64,000 nucleotides of DNA. It comes from Hyphomicrobium sp. Its GTDB lineage: Bacteria; Pseudomonadota; Alphaproteobacteria; Rhizobiales; Hyphomicrobiaceae. Positions 20,821 through 29,180 of this stretch are shown one piece after another; position 1 is the first letter of the stretch; each line of letters begins with the position of its first letter. The translations under genes were made by a program, and so were the position numbers. Where the stretch lies: positions 310,001-374,000 of the forward strand of contig NZ_JAIETU010000006.1 of NCBI RefSeq assembly GCF_019744875.1, given 5' to 3'. The notes beneath the pieces were generated by a model. That model saw nothing but the letters and a program-made list of their open reading frames with translations. It searched no databases and had not been told where the DNA came from.

Positions 20821-20850
20821 TAGATCGTATCTATGAATCCAATCTATTGG
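20821..20850. promoter_or_regulatory. Twin inverted repeats, likely LysR operator
   Basis: TAGAT-CGT-ATCTA (20821-20833) and CCAAT-CT-ATTGG (20839-20850) are both perfect dyads centred about 17 bases apart. They lie 41 bases upstream of the LysR start and about 67 bases upstream of the first rightward ORF. LysR proteins typically bind two such sites in a divergent promoter. The AT-rich setting contrasts with the flanking coding sequence. Confidence 0.6.
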
Positions 20851-20916
20851 AACAATGAACCGGCGGCAACTACCTAAGCTGTGCAGAGACAATTTCTTGC
20901 ATCAACGGAGGCAGAC

Positions 20917-21081
20917 ATGACCGCTCTCTTGCGTCGTTTCGATCGCCGGATTCAAACGCATAAAGTCGTGCCCCGGCGGGCAACGCTCAAGCTGATCGAG
21001 AGCCGCGCTGCTCCGGCTGCGCAGCCCGATACCAGCATTCATCCTCTTGCCGTCGCGGTCCCACTCGGGTGCGTGGCGTGA
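20917..21081 (+). CDS. Small basic hypothetical protein
   Basis: A 54-residue ORF with an Arg-rich start (LLRRFDRRIQTHKVVPRR) and a Pro/Ala/Val tail. The support is a good ribosome site, GGAGG at 20906-20910, spaced correctly from the ATG at 20917, and its position as first gene of the LysR-divergent unit. No family is recognised. It could be a leader ORF or a short regulatory peptide for the downstream exporter. Confidence 0.45.
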   Translation: MTALLRRFDRRIQTHKVVPRRATLKLIESRAAPAAQPDTSIHPLAVAVPLGCVA

Positions 21082-21090
21082 TTTATTGTC

Positions 21091-21375
21091 GTGAGCTGGG
21101 CGGCCTTCGGCGGCGGAGAAACGTCGCTGGCGCTTGCCGTCGTCACCTTGATCCTGACGGTGTTTGCCGGGCTTCTGACCGGAGGCGCTGCCTACGGGCG
21201 CAATATCACCTGGGCGCGCATTCGAGGCCAAGGTTTTCGCGCCTTTCTCGAAAGGGATGCCGAGATCGCGACGGGGTGTTTGAGCGGCAAGCAGGCTCTC
21301 CTGCAAATTTCATTGATGCCCGTTGTGCTCGCGCTGGGAGCGACCGCGATTGCGTTCATCGCCGTCACGACGTGA
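21091..21375 (+). CDS. Small two-helix membrane protein
   Basis: A 94-residue predicted membrane protein starting at GTG 21091, nine bases after the previous ORF. There are two hydrophobic segments (about 10-32, LALAVVTLILTVFAGLL; about 70-92, SLMPVVLALGATAIAFIA) flanking a charged loop with FLERDAEIATG. It lies 25 bases before the TDT exporter and is probably co-transcribed. The start codon has no strong ribosome site, so translation may be coupled. Function unknown; an accessory subunit of the exporter is a guess. Confidence 0.5.
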   Translation: MSWAAFGGGETSLALAVVTLILTVFAGLLTGGAAYGRNITWARIRGQGFRAFLERDAEIATGCLSGKQALLQISLMPVVLALGATAIAFIAVTT

Positions 21376-21400
21376 TGCGATGCCTGAAGGAGATTGTGCA

Positions 21401-22570
21401 ATGAGCGACGTTCCGATGCAGACGGCGCCGATGTTTGAAATTCAGACCAGTGTTCTTCGGAGGATCGTGCGAAACTTTACGCCGAACTGGTTCACCGTGA
21501 CCATGGGCACCGGCGCGCTGGCGCTCGTGCTGAACCAGTACCCGGTTTCGGTTCCGCATCTTCGTGACGTCGCGGCCGGCCTTTGGCTGCTGAATATCGC
21601 GTTCTTCGCGCTGTTCAGCCTGCTCTACATCGCGCGCTGGATCTTTTTCTTCCACGAGGCGAAGAGAATTTTTCAGCATCCCGTCATGTCGATGTTCTTC
21701 GGTGCGATCCCGATGGGCCTCGCCACGATCGTCAATGGTTTTCTCGTCTTCGGTCCGGACATGATCGGCGACACGGCGATTGCGATCGCGCACGGCCTTT
21801 GGTGGGTGGACGCTGCGATGGCGGTGGTCTGCGGGGTTGCCATCCCGTACTTCATGTTCACGCGCCAGGAGCACTCGATCGACAAGCTCACGGCAGTGTG
21901 GCTGCTGCCAATCGTTGCCTGCGAGGTTGCGGCCGCGAGCGCGGGTCTGCTGGCGCCGCATCTGTCGGCCTCGGAAGGATTTCTGGTTCTCGTCCTCGGC
22001 TACGTGCTTTGGGCGTGCTCCGTTCCGCTTGCGATGAGCATTCTCGTGCTTCTGTTTCTCCGCCTCACGGTTCACAAGCTGCCGGATCGAGACATGGGCG
22101 CTTCCGCCTGGCTCGCGTTGGGGCCGATCGGGACCGGTGCGCTCGCGCTGCTTCTGCTCGGGAACGATGCGCCCGGCATTTTCGCCGCGAACAATCTTGC
22201 GAGCGTTGGCGATGTGGCTCTCGGCCTCGGCGTGATCGGCGGCATCGTGTTCTGGGGTTATGGCGCCTGGTGGCTCGCGCTCGCGGTTCTGAAGACGCTC
22301 CGGTACATGCGCCAGGGGCTTCCGTTCAATCTCGGCTGGTGGGGGTTTACGTTCCCGCTTGCCGTCTACACGCTGGCGACGCTCGCACTCGCTCGTGTCA
22401 CGCGGCTTGAGCTCTTCGCGGTGGTGGGGGCGGTACTGACGGTCTGTCTGGCCATCTTCTGGATGGTTGTCGTGACGCGGACGCTTCTCGGAGCATGGCG
22501 AACGACGCTCTTCGTGTCGCCCTGTCTCAAGGGGCTGCCGGAGGAGCGCTTCGAGGCGGACGCGGTTTGA
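21401..22570 (+). CDS. TDT family exporter (sulfite/tellurite/C4-dicarboxylate type)
   Basis: A 389-residue integral membrane protein with about ten hydrophobic helices, of the TehA/Ssu1 family. Family marks are FTPNWFTVTMGTGALALVL near the N-terminus, MFFGAIPMGLATIVNG and the final helix region LFAVVGAVLTVCLAIFWMV. The ATG at 21401 has GAAGGAG upstream and begins at the expected point. Divergent LysR control is typical of sulfite-exporting members, so sulfite efflux is the favoured role; tellurite or dicarboxylate transport cannot be excluded. Confidence 0.85.
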   Translation: MSDVPMQTAPMFEIQTSVLRRIVRNFTPNWFTVTMGTGALALVLNQYPVSVPHLRDVAAGLWLLNIAFFALFSLLYIARWIFFFHEAKRIFQHPVMSMFFGAIPMGLATIVNGFLVFGPDMIGDTAIAIAHGLWWVDAAMAVVCGVAIPYFMFTRQEHSIDKLTAVWLLPIVACEVAAASAGLLAPHLSASEGFLVLVLGYVLWACSVPLAMSILVLLFLRLTVHKLPDRDMGASAWLALGPIGTGALALLLLGNDAPGIFAANNLASVGDVALGLGVIGGIVFWGYGAWWLALAVLKTLRYMRQGLPFNLGWWGFTFPLAVYTLATLALARVTRLELFAVVGAVLTVCLAIFWMVVVTRTLLGAWRTTLFVSPCLKGLPEERFEADAV

Positions 22571-22661
22571 ACGGAAAGACTACAGCGGCGGCTCTGTCAA
22601 AAACGGCATGCCGGCGCCTTTCTGTTTCTCGATTTGCCCTTCGGCGCTTGCGCCACGCCTC

Positions 22662-22683
22662 CCCCGCCGGACGCCCGGCGGGG
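22662..22683. other. GC-rich hairpin downstream of the TDT exporter
   Basis: Perfect nine-base stem CCCCGCCGG/CCGGCGGGG with a four-base ACGC loop, 91 bases after the exporter stop. No T-run follows on the plus strand. The rest of 22571-22854 holds no gene I can support. The hairpin may end transcription or protect the mRNA end. Confidence 0.45.
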
Positions 22684-22854
22684 ACTGGCCATGGCTTTTA
22701 GAGCAACATTTCGGGCTGCAAGCGCGCTCTTGCGGATTCTACTTCTAGTGGAGGTCACTTTCTTTTATCGCTAACGAAATTCACTGGTATTCAACGCGCA
22801 AGAATGTCTGTAAATCTCGCACGGCAAAGCGGACCTTGCAGGAAAGAATGCGAA

Positions 22855-23163
22855 ATGAAAGCCAGCGAACTAGCCCAAATGAGCCTCAAGGACTTGCGCT
22901 CTCTGAGAGAGAGGCTGGACGACGCAATTGCCGCGCGTGAGCAGCAGGACAGGGCCGAAGTTAAGGCGAAACTCGCAGACCTGGCTTCGAAGGCCGGTTT
23001 CAGCGTGGGAGAGCTTTTTGGCACCGCTCGCGGTGGGAAACGCGGTGCGTCGCCGGTTAAGTTCCGCAATCCGAAAGATCCTACGCAGACGTGGACGGGG
23101 CGTGGACGGAAGCCGAATTGGCTGAGCGAAGCCGGCGGTGACATCGAGCGGTTTCGCGTTTAG
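22855..23163 (+). CDS. H-NS family nucleoid-associated protein
   Basis: A 102-residue protein with an N-terminal coiled-coil oligomerisation region (about 1-45; LKDLRSLRERLDDAIAAREQ) and the C-terminal H-NS DNA-binding motif. That motif is FRNPKDPTQTWTGRGRKPNW (about 74-93), with the RGRKP minor-groove AT-hook-like core. The ATG at 22855 has AGGAAAG upstream; a longer frame from 22804 is unnecessary. H-NS proteins coat AT-rich or acquired DNA and often repress surface polysaccharide genes. Its position at the edge of the EPS/NRPS-PKS locus is suggestive of that, but this is inference. Confidence 0.9.
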   Translation: MKASELAQMSLKDLRSLRERLDDAIAAREQQDRAEVKAKLADLASKAGFSVGELFGTARGGKRGASPVKFRNPKDPTQTWTGRGRKPNWLSEAGGDIERFRV

Positions 23164-23328
23164 CAATCGGGCGGTGCAGGCGGGCTTCGGTCTCGCCCAT
23201 TTCGCATTGTCTGAATTTCTGTCGCAGCGGTGAAATCGCTGTTTTTCTCGCGGCGCCGCGCGGTAAATGCAACCTCCGCTCATGTCGTGAGAATAAGCGT
23301 CGTTCTATGCCAATGGCGCTACCCGGTC

Positions 23329-24327
23329 TCACTTGTATTCGATAAGCCGGCCTTTGCGACCCATGAGCCGAGTGAGCGCAAACTTGGTGATGCCCGCAAA
23401 TTCCGCGAATTTGCCGGCCACGACCGAGACGGCAAACGGAATAGCGCCTTTGCCCATTTTTGCGCGCCGATAGGCAATTCGGGCGATCTGCGCGGGATAA
23501 ACCAGCGCAACGGCGGCGATCGGCGGATAGATCATAGCGCCGAGGACGATGAGCGCCGGCAGCATGCCGCCCCAAAGGATCGCGCTCGACAGCTCGCGTC
23601 GTTTCAGTTTGTCCGGGCCGTTGCCGTGCAGCTCAGCGAGGGCGGCATACGCGTAGCCGCAGCGCTTGGACCGGCGCCACCATTGCGTCCAGTGCAGGAT
23701 GTTTGCGTCGTGGCGCGTCATTGGGGCGTCGAGCCGCCAGATTTTCCAACCTGCGCCGCGCAGGCGCGCGCACAGCTCCGGTTCCTCTCCGGCGATCATG
23801 TGCTCCGCGAAGCCGCCCACTTGCTGGAAAGCTGAGATGCGGGCCAGAAAGTCCCCACCGCATTCGCGCGCTTCGCCAATGGGCGTGTCCCACTCCATGT
23901 CGCAGAGCGCATTGTAGATGGAGCGCTCCGGGAACTTCTCGCGACGGCGCCCGCAAACGATCGCGACCTCGGGATGGGCAACGAGAAACGCGGTGGCGGT
24001 TGCAAGCCAGCGCTCATCGAGATCGCAGTCGCCGTCCATGAACTGGACGAAGTCGGCGGTCGTGCCGCGCTGCAAGGCAACCGAGACGCCGAGATTGCGT
24101 GCGCGGGCGGCCGAGAACGGTTTGTCCATATCCAGCGCGGCGACAATCGCGCCGGCCCGTTCGGCAGCCTGCACGCTGTTGTCGGTCGAGCCCGAGTCGA
24201 CATAGACGACTGTATTGGCGTCCGGGTGCACCGAGTTCAGAGCGCTGACGAGGCGCGCGCCCTCATTGCGGCCAATGACGACAATGAAGGCTTGCGATGT
24301 GCTGCCTGCTTGCGAACCCGTGCTCAC
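23329..24327 (-). CDS. Glycosyltransferase family 2
   Basis: A 332-residue inverting glycosyltransferase of the GT-A fold: nucleotide-sugar motif VVIGRNEGARL near residue 16, VYVDSGSTDNS (about 41-51), DxD-like MDGDCDLDERW and a later GEEPELCARLR acceptor motif. Two hydrophobic segments near the C-terminus (about 250-290) suggest membrane attachment. The start is GTG at 24327, overlapping the Wzx stop by four bases, so the two are translationally coupled. Sugar and linkage are unknown. Confidence 0.88.
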   Translation of the reverse strand: MSTGSQAGSTSQAFIVVIGRNEGARLVSALNSVHPDANTVVYVDSGSTDNSVQAAERAGAIVAALDMDKPFSAARARNLGVSVALQRGTTADFVQFMDGDCDLDERWLATATAFLVAHPEVAIVCGRRREKFPERSIYNALCDMEWDTPIGEARECGGDFLARISAFQQVGGFAEHMIAGEEPELCARLRGAGWKIWRLDAPMTRHDANILHWTQWWRRSKRCGYAYAALAELHGNGPDKLKRRELSSAILWGGMLPALIVLGAMIYPPIAAVALVYPAQIARIAYRRAKMGKGAIPFAVSVVAGKFAEFAGITKFALTRLMGRKGRLIEYK

Positions 24328-25715
24328 CCGGCGCTCCCGAGGATCGTCCAGAGCTTCTCGATGGGGATGGCATCAAATGCGGTGCCGCCGCCCATTTCGT
24401 AGCGGATTGCAGACATGACGACGATCAACGCAATGAAGATCACTGTGGCGGCTGCGTCCTGCCTCAGGAACGACACGTGCTCGCGCCGTTGCCCGACGGC
24501 AAGCGTAGTGTAGCGGGTGAGGTCGCTGAAGGCGATGACGAGAATCGCGCCGATGAGGCCCGCGGTGTTGAACGCAAGCGGAAGCACTGCGAGGTAGAAC
24601 GCGAGCTTAAGTCCGTTGCCGATGACATTGTAGAACGGCTTGCCAAATCCGAGCAGCGTGTACTCGTTCGTGGAGCAGAGGATGCTGACCCAGCCGCCGA
24701 GCAACAGCAACGTCAGCATCCACGACGCCTCGTGGTAGCGCGCGTCATAGATGAATGTGAAAGCGATGTCGGAAATCGTGATGCCGAACGCCATGGCTGC
24801 GGCAATGGCGATCAGGAGCTTGTAGCGCATCGGCGAGAGGCGTTCGGTGATCTCCTCGCCTTCGCGGTGTCGCGCCGACGAGACGATGGGGAAGATGACC
24901 GAATAGCCGATGCGGGCAGCCAGGAACGTGGGCAGGTCCGCGAGGGCGCGCGCGAGGCCATAGACACCCACGATCGCCAAAGGAGCTACCTTGCCGAGAT
25001 AGAGACGGTCGAAGCTTGCGCACAGGAACGCGAGCATCGACGACAGGAAAATCCATCGCCCGAACGTCACGACCTCGATGGCGATCGCCTTCGAGAACAT
25101 GAACTGGTTCTTGTAGTCGGTGATGATGTAGCTCAGGGCTGCGCGAATAACCTGCGCGATGAGCAGCGAAATCAGCAGGGATTCGATTGTGGGGCTGATG
25201 AAAGCGGCCGCGACGACGATGATGGCGCCGATGACGTCGTTGGCAAGATCGAAGAGGTTCAGGCGCGCGAGGGCGAGATTGCGGTGGAGCAGAAAAATGG
25301 ATGTCGAGGCAAACCCTGTGACCAGCAGCGTGGCGGCGCTGATCTCGATTGCCGAGGCGGGGAGATCATAGAGCCGCCCTAGAGGCGCTGCGCAGAGGAA
25401 GAGGATCACGCCGAGCGCCACGCCGCGCAACATCTGCATGACCCAAACAGTGTTGTAGAAAAGAGGCTCGCCGCCCTTCTTGTTGTTGATAACGTTTTGC
25501 GCAAAACCGACGTCGGAGCTGAGCTCAATACCTTGCCGAATGGTATTGACGATGAGCAGCATTCCAAGCAGTTGCGGGTTAAGCAGTCGCGAGAGAATGA
25601 CGTTCGAGCCGAAGCGTACGATGACCGAAAGGGCGTATGTTCCCGTCGTCCACACGACACCGTGGAGGGCCTGCCGGGTGGAGTTCAACGTCACGCCCTC
25701 GCTGTTATTTACCAA
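24324..25715 (-). CDS. Wzx-type polysaccharide flippase
   Basis: A 463-residue membrane protein with 12-14 hydrophobic helices, of the MOP/Wzx superfamily. It would flip undecaprenyl-diphosphate-linked repeat units to the periplasm. N-terminal ALHGVVWTTGTYALSVIVRFG and LSRLLNPQLLGMLLIVNT are typical of the family. The start is uncertain: 25715 is TTG without a ribosome site, while TTG at 25688 has GCGAGGG well placed upstream and may be the real one. Four-base overlap with the downstream GT2. Pairs with the Wzy-like protein at 41.1 kb. Confidence 0.88.
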   Translation of the reverse strand: MVNNSEGVTLNSTRQALHGVVWTTGTYALSVIVRFGSNVILSRLLNPQLLGMLLIVNTIRQGIELSSDVGFAQNVINNKKGGEPLFYNTVWVMQMLRGVALGVILFLCAAPLGRLYDLPASAIEISAATLLVTGFASTSIFLLHRNLALARLNLFDLANDVIGAIIVVAAAFISPTIESLLISLLIAQVIRAALSYIITDYKNQFMFSKAIAIEVVTFGRWIFLSSMLAFLCASFDRLYLGKVAPLAIVGVYGLARALADLPTFLAARIGYSVIFPIVSSARHREGEEITERLSPMRYKLLIAIAAAMAFGITISDIAFTFIYDARYHEASWMLTLLLLGGWVSILCSTNEYTLLGFGKPFYNVIGNGLKLAFYLAVLPLAFNTAGLIGAILVIAFSDLTRYTTLAVGQRREHVSFLRQDAAATVIFIALIVVMSAIRYEMGGGTAFDAIPIEKLWTILGSAG

Positions 25716-26140
25716 TAGTCATGTTTGATCCATGCCGGCTCGGGTATGGCGCTATCAGGGTCGTACTTCGAGCGATTATCCGAAGTATGACTAATGATGC
25801 GAACGTTCGAGACTGGCGTGGAGATTTCGACGGAAAATGCGTTTGTCCGGCGTCGTGGTCTGAAATGAAAGCTGGGGCAATTGGCCGGCACCGCAACCGG
25901 TCTTGGGACCTTCTCGATAGCAAATGAACCTGCGACTTCATAGGACGCAATTGGGTTCGTTTCGTCGCGCCGGGCACCCCAAGCCGTTAGCTGCCGGTCA
26001 TGTCCGGAGGGGTTATCGAGGCGGGCTCGCGCTCGCGCCATCAATCCGTAATTTAACTCTTGCACACGGGCCTCGGCCGGCGGAGGCAAAACCGCTTCCA
26101 GCCGCACACCCGTCCATAAGGCTATGAAGCGAATTCGATC
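25716..26140. promoter_or_regulatory. Divergent intergenic region with a dyad, wzx / GT4
   Basis: A 425-base region between divergent EPS genes with no supportable ORF. It holds a seven-base perfect dyad TACTTCG-N10-CGAAGTA at 25764-25787, about 50 bases from the wzx start, which is well placed for an operator. I did not find the same dyad in the other EPS promoters that I inspected. Confidence 0.4.
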
Positions 26141-27349
26141 ATGAAAGTCGGCTACCTCCTCAACACCTATCCGATGATCACTACGACGTTCATCCGTCGG
26201 GAGATGCAAGCTCTCGAGGCGCAGGATGTCGAAGTCGTGCGCTATGGCATCCGCCCGTGGGATGGAGATCTGGTCGACGAGGCCGATCGCAGCGAGCGCG
26301 CGCGTGTGCGCTACCTTCTCAAGGGGCGGACGTCGGCTTTGATCGGTGACTTTCTCAAAGAGTGCGTCGCGAACCCGCTCGGCATGGCGCGGGCGGCCGG
26401 AACCTGGCTGCGTCTGATGCGCAACGCCGGCGGGCAGGTCGTGCGGCACTCGGCCTATCTTCTCGAGGCCGTATCGTTGAAGCGCTGGTGCGCGGACGAC
26501 GGTATCGTGCATCTACACACGCATTTTTCGACGAATGCGGCAGCCGTCGCGCTTCTGGCGAAGCGGCTTGGCGGTGCCACCTACAGCTTTACGGCGCATG
26601 GGCCCGATGAGTTCGAAGACTGGCGCGCGTCGTCCTTGGCCGAGAAGATCGGCGGAGCGCGGTTTGTGGCCGCGATCTCCGATTTCTGCCGCGTCCAGCT
26701 GGCTCGCGCGTCCGGCATGTCGGCTTGGAACAAGCTGCATGTGGTGCGCTGCGGCGTTCGTCTGAAAGACTACGACGTGGCCAGCGCGCCATTCGAGGGC
26801 AACGACGTGTTCGTGTGCGTCGGCCGGCTCTGTCTCCACAAGGCGCAGACCTTGATCGTCGAGGCTGTGAGCGAGGTTGCGCGCACGCATCCGCGGGTCA
26901 AGGTCGTCTTGATCGGCGACGGGGAAAGCCGCGGCGACGTCGAAGCGGAAATCGCGAAACGGGGGATGCAGAACCACGTCATGCTTGCCGGTTGGCAGGA
27001 CAACGTTTCGGTTCGGGAGGCGATGAGCCAGGCGCGCGCCGTTCTGCTGCCGAGTTTCGCCGAGGGATTGCCGATCGTGCTCATGGAAGCGCTGGCGCTC
27101 GGACGGCCCGTCATCACGACGTACATCGCGGGGATTCCCGAACTCGTCGACCGCGAGTGCGGTTGGATCATTCCGGCCGGATCGGTTCCCGACATCGTCC
27201 AGGCGATGACCGCAGCGCTCGATGCCACGCCGTCTCAGCTTACGGAGATGGGCAAGGTGGGACGCGGCCGGGTCGAGGCGAGCTACGATGCCTTTAAGAA
27301 CGCGGGCGTTCTTCGCGAACGGCTCGCGGAGGCGTGCGGCGGGCAATAG
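26141..27349 (+). CDS. Glycosyltransferase family 4
   Basis: A 402-residue retaining GT-B enzyme, related to colanic-acid-type WcaL/EpsD transferases. The N-terminal acceptor half starts MKVGYLLNTYPMITTTFIRREM and has HLHTHFSTNAA; the C-terminal donor half has VCVGRLCLHKAQ, VMLAGWQDNVS and the EX7E-type PSFAEGLPIVLMEALALG. Cytoplasmic face of the membrane. It stands alone on the plus strand, divergent from wzx and convergent with the GMC oxidoreductase gene. Confidence 0.9.
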   Translation: MKVGYLLNTYPMITTTFIRREMQALEAQDVEVVRYGIRPWDGDLVDEADRSERARVRYLLKGRTSALIGDFLKECVANPLGMARAAGTWLRLMRNAGGQVVRHSAYLLEAVSLKRWCADDGIVHLHTHFSTNAAAVALLAKRLGGATYSFTAHGPDEFEDWRASSLAEKIGGARFVAAISDFCRVQLARASGMSAWNKLHVVRCGVRLKDYDVASAPFEGNDVFVCVGRLCLHKAQTLIVEAVSEVARTHPRVKVVLIGDGESRGDVEAEIAKRGMQNHVMLAGWQDNVSVREAMSQARAVLLPSFAEGLPIVLMEALALGRPVITTYIAGIPELVDRECGWIIPAGSVPDIVQAMTAALDATPSQLTEMGKVGRGRVEASYDAFKNAGVLRERLAEACGGQ

Positions 27350-27394
27350 AAAGCCCGCTGCACGTGTCAGCGGATCAACTCAATTGACCTTGGC

Positions 27395-29110
27395 TCAACC
27401 GGCCGACGGCGAGGCGTGGACGACGGCTGCCGCCGGGCGGAGCTGTTCCTTGAGATGCCCGGCGAGTCGCAGCGCCAGGGCGACGATCGTCAGGGTCGGG
27501 TTCGCCTGGCTCGAGGTGGGGAACACCGCGGCTCCTGCGATGTAGAGATTGCTCAGGCCATGAACGCGGCAGTTCGGGTCGACGACGCTCGTTCGCGGGT
27601 CGTGCCCCATGCGCGCGGTGCCGATGTGGTGGCCTCCGTATGCGCCGTAGCGGGTCATGTCGTCTTCGACGGCGTCAGGATCGTAGGCAAAGGTGCCGAG
27701 CCCGCAACGCTGGATGTCGTCGGCAAGAAGGCGGACGGCGGTTTTGACGGTTTCGACGTCTTGGCGCGTGTAGCGCCAATCGAGTGAGATCTGCGGCAGG
27801 CCGAGAGCGTCAGTGTCGTTGCCGAGCGTTATGCGGCTGTCCGGATTCGGCATCTGCTCGGCGAGGAAATCGAGGCTGAACAGGTTCGATTTCAACGGCA
27901 CCACGAGCGACGGGATCTTGCGGCTGGCAAGGAAGCGGCCAGTGAGCATCTTGAACGCAAATCGCGTCGCGGCAATGGGCTCCGAGACGACATTTAGGAC
28001 GTGGTGTCCGTACTGGCGAAGCGTCACGGACCCGGCCGCGCGCGTGCGGTACTCCCAGGGAAGCAGCAGGCTACCGAGATAGACGAGCGACAGGATGGCC
28101 GCCTGATGCTCCGGGTCGGCAATGTCCGGATGATGCAGGCGCGCGACGAAGTTGCCGATCTCATGCTGTCGCTGCGGTTTGGGCTCAAGGGCGAACCGCC
28201 GCCGGCAATAGGTGGCGTCGTCGGCGACATCGTAGTCGTGCCAGACGGCCGAGTTGCGATTGATCTTGATGCGGCCGAGCGTGCCTCCGATGTGGCACAT
28301 GTAGTATTTTCCAACGAGGCCGTTTTGGTTGCCGATTCCGTTGGCGTGCACATCGCGGTTCGCCAGAAGCAGCCTCGGCACTTCGAGGCCGCCAGTTGAG
28401 AGCGCGAAAGCGCGGGCCTTTACGGTTGCGGTTTTGCCTTCGAGGTTGCGCAGGCGGACCTCGGTGATGGTGTTGCCCGTATCATCAAAGCAAAACTGGG
28501 TGGCCGTGGCGTGCAGCAGCACGCGCACGTTGGCGGCAGCCAGCGCGTCGCCGTAGCACGCGGCAAAGTTGGTCGGCTTGCTGAAGCGTTCGAGATGATC
28601 GGTCGAGAACGTCGTGCTCTCGAAGCCTTCGATCATCGGCTTCATGGGGCGATCGAACGCTTCGCCGATCGTGTAGGCGAAGGCGCCCGCTTCGCAGATC
28701 CGGTTTGCCTCGCGGTAGAACGGGAGAAGATCGTCGTAGGTCAGCGGCCAGCCGCTGTGGGGCACATAGCTTCTCTGCTCGAAATCGATCGGGTCGAAGG
28801 GCATACAGCGGCCGCCCCACAACACCGTGCTGCCGCCGAACTGGCGCCGGCGAAAGCGGTCGACGGGAGCATGCAGCTTCGGGTTTGCAACGCTGCCGGC
28901 GTACATGCGCTGCACGTCTTCTTCGTAGCGCTGGCCGCCGGACTCGACGAGCAGAACGTCCAGACCTTGATCGATGAACTGAAGCGCGAGCGAAATGCCT
29001 GCGGCGCCCGCGCCGATGATGCACAGGTCCGCTTCGAGACGCTGCCCATCCTCAAGTCCGGCCATGTCGAGGAGCACGTGTCGATACTCGCTGTTCTGGG
29101 GTCGGCACAT
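27395..29110 (-). CDS. GMC family FAD-dependent oxidoreductase
   Basis: A 571-residue flavoprotein. FAD binding is by CIIGAGAAGISLALQF (about 31-46) with VLLVESGG. The GMC active-site His pair is in GGHHIGTARMGHD near the C-terminus, followed by NLYIAGAAVFPTSSQANPTLT. GMC enzymes oxidise alcohols, sugars or alditols. Located 70 bases downstream of the polyprenyl-phosphate sugar transferase on the same strand, so oxidation of a sugar hydroxyl in the repeat unit is a reasonable inference. No signal peptide, so it is cytoplasmic. An internal ATG at 29062 is an alternative start. Confidence 0.88.
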   Translation of the reverse strand: MCRPQNSEYRHVLLDMAGLEDGQRLEADLCIIGAGAAGISLALQFIDQGLDVLLVESGGQRYEEDVQRMYAGSVANPKLHAPVDRFRRRQFGGSTVLWGGRCMPFDPIDFEQRSYVPHSGWPLTYDDLLPFYREANRICEAGAFAYTIGEAFDRPMKPMIEGFESTTFSTDHLERFSKPTNFAACYGDALAAANVRVLLHATATQFCFDDTGNTITEVRLRNLEGKTATVKARAFALSTGGLEVPRLLLANRDVHANGIGNQNGLVGKYYMCHIGGTLGRIKINRNSAVWHDYDVADDATYCRRRFALEPKPQRQHEIGNFVARLHHPDIADPEHQAAILSLVYLGSLLLPWEYRTRAAGSVTLRQYGHHVLNVVSEPIAATRFAFKMLTGRFLASRKIPSLVVPLKSNLFSLDFLAEQMPNPDSRITLGNDTDALGLPQISLDWRYTRQDVETVKTAVRLLADDIQRCGLGTFAYDPDAVEDDMTRYGAYGGHHIGTARMGHDPRTSVVDPNCRVHGLSNLYIAGAAVFPTSSQANPTLTIVALALRLAGHLKEQLRPAAAVVHASPSAG

Positions 29111-29180
29111 CGCCGCCAGGACATGCTACTGGATCTGGCGACGGAGCACATCAAGTCTGTGCCGCCGTCGCCGGAGTTGG

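Noticed and set aside
25924-26127. 67-codon plus-strand frame in the wzx/GT4 gap
   Set aside because: Arg/Pro/His-rich composition and no ribosome site; treated as non-coding.
25709-26512. 267-codon minus-strand frame overlapping the wzx/GT4 gap
   Set aside because: Most of it is antisense to the GT4 N-terminus; no domain or ribosome site.
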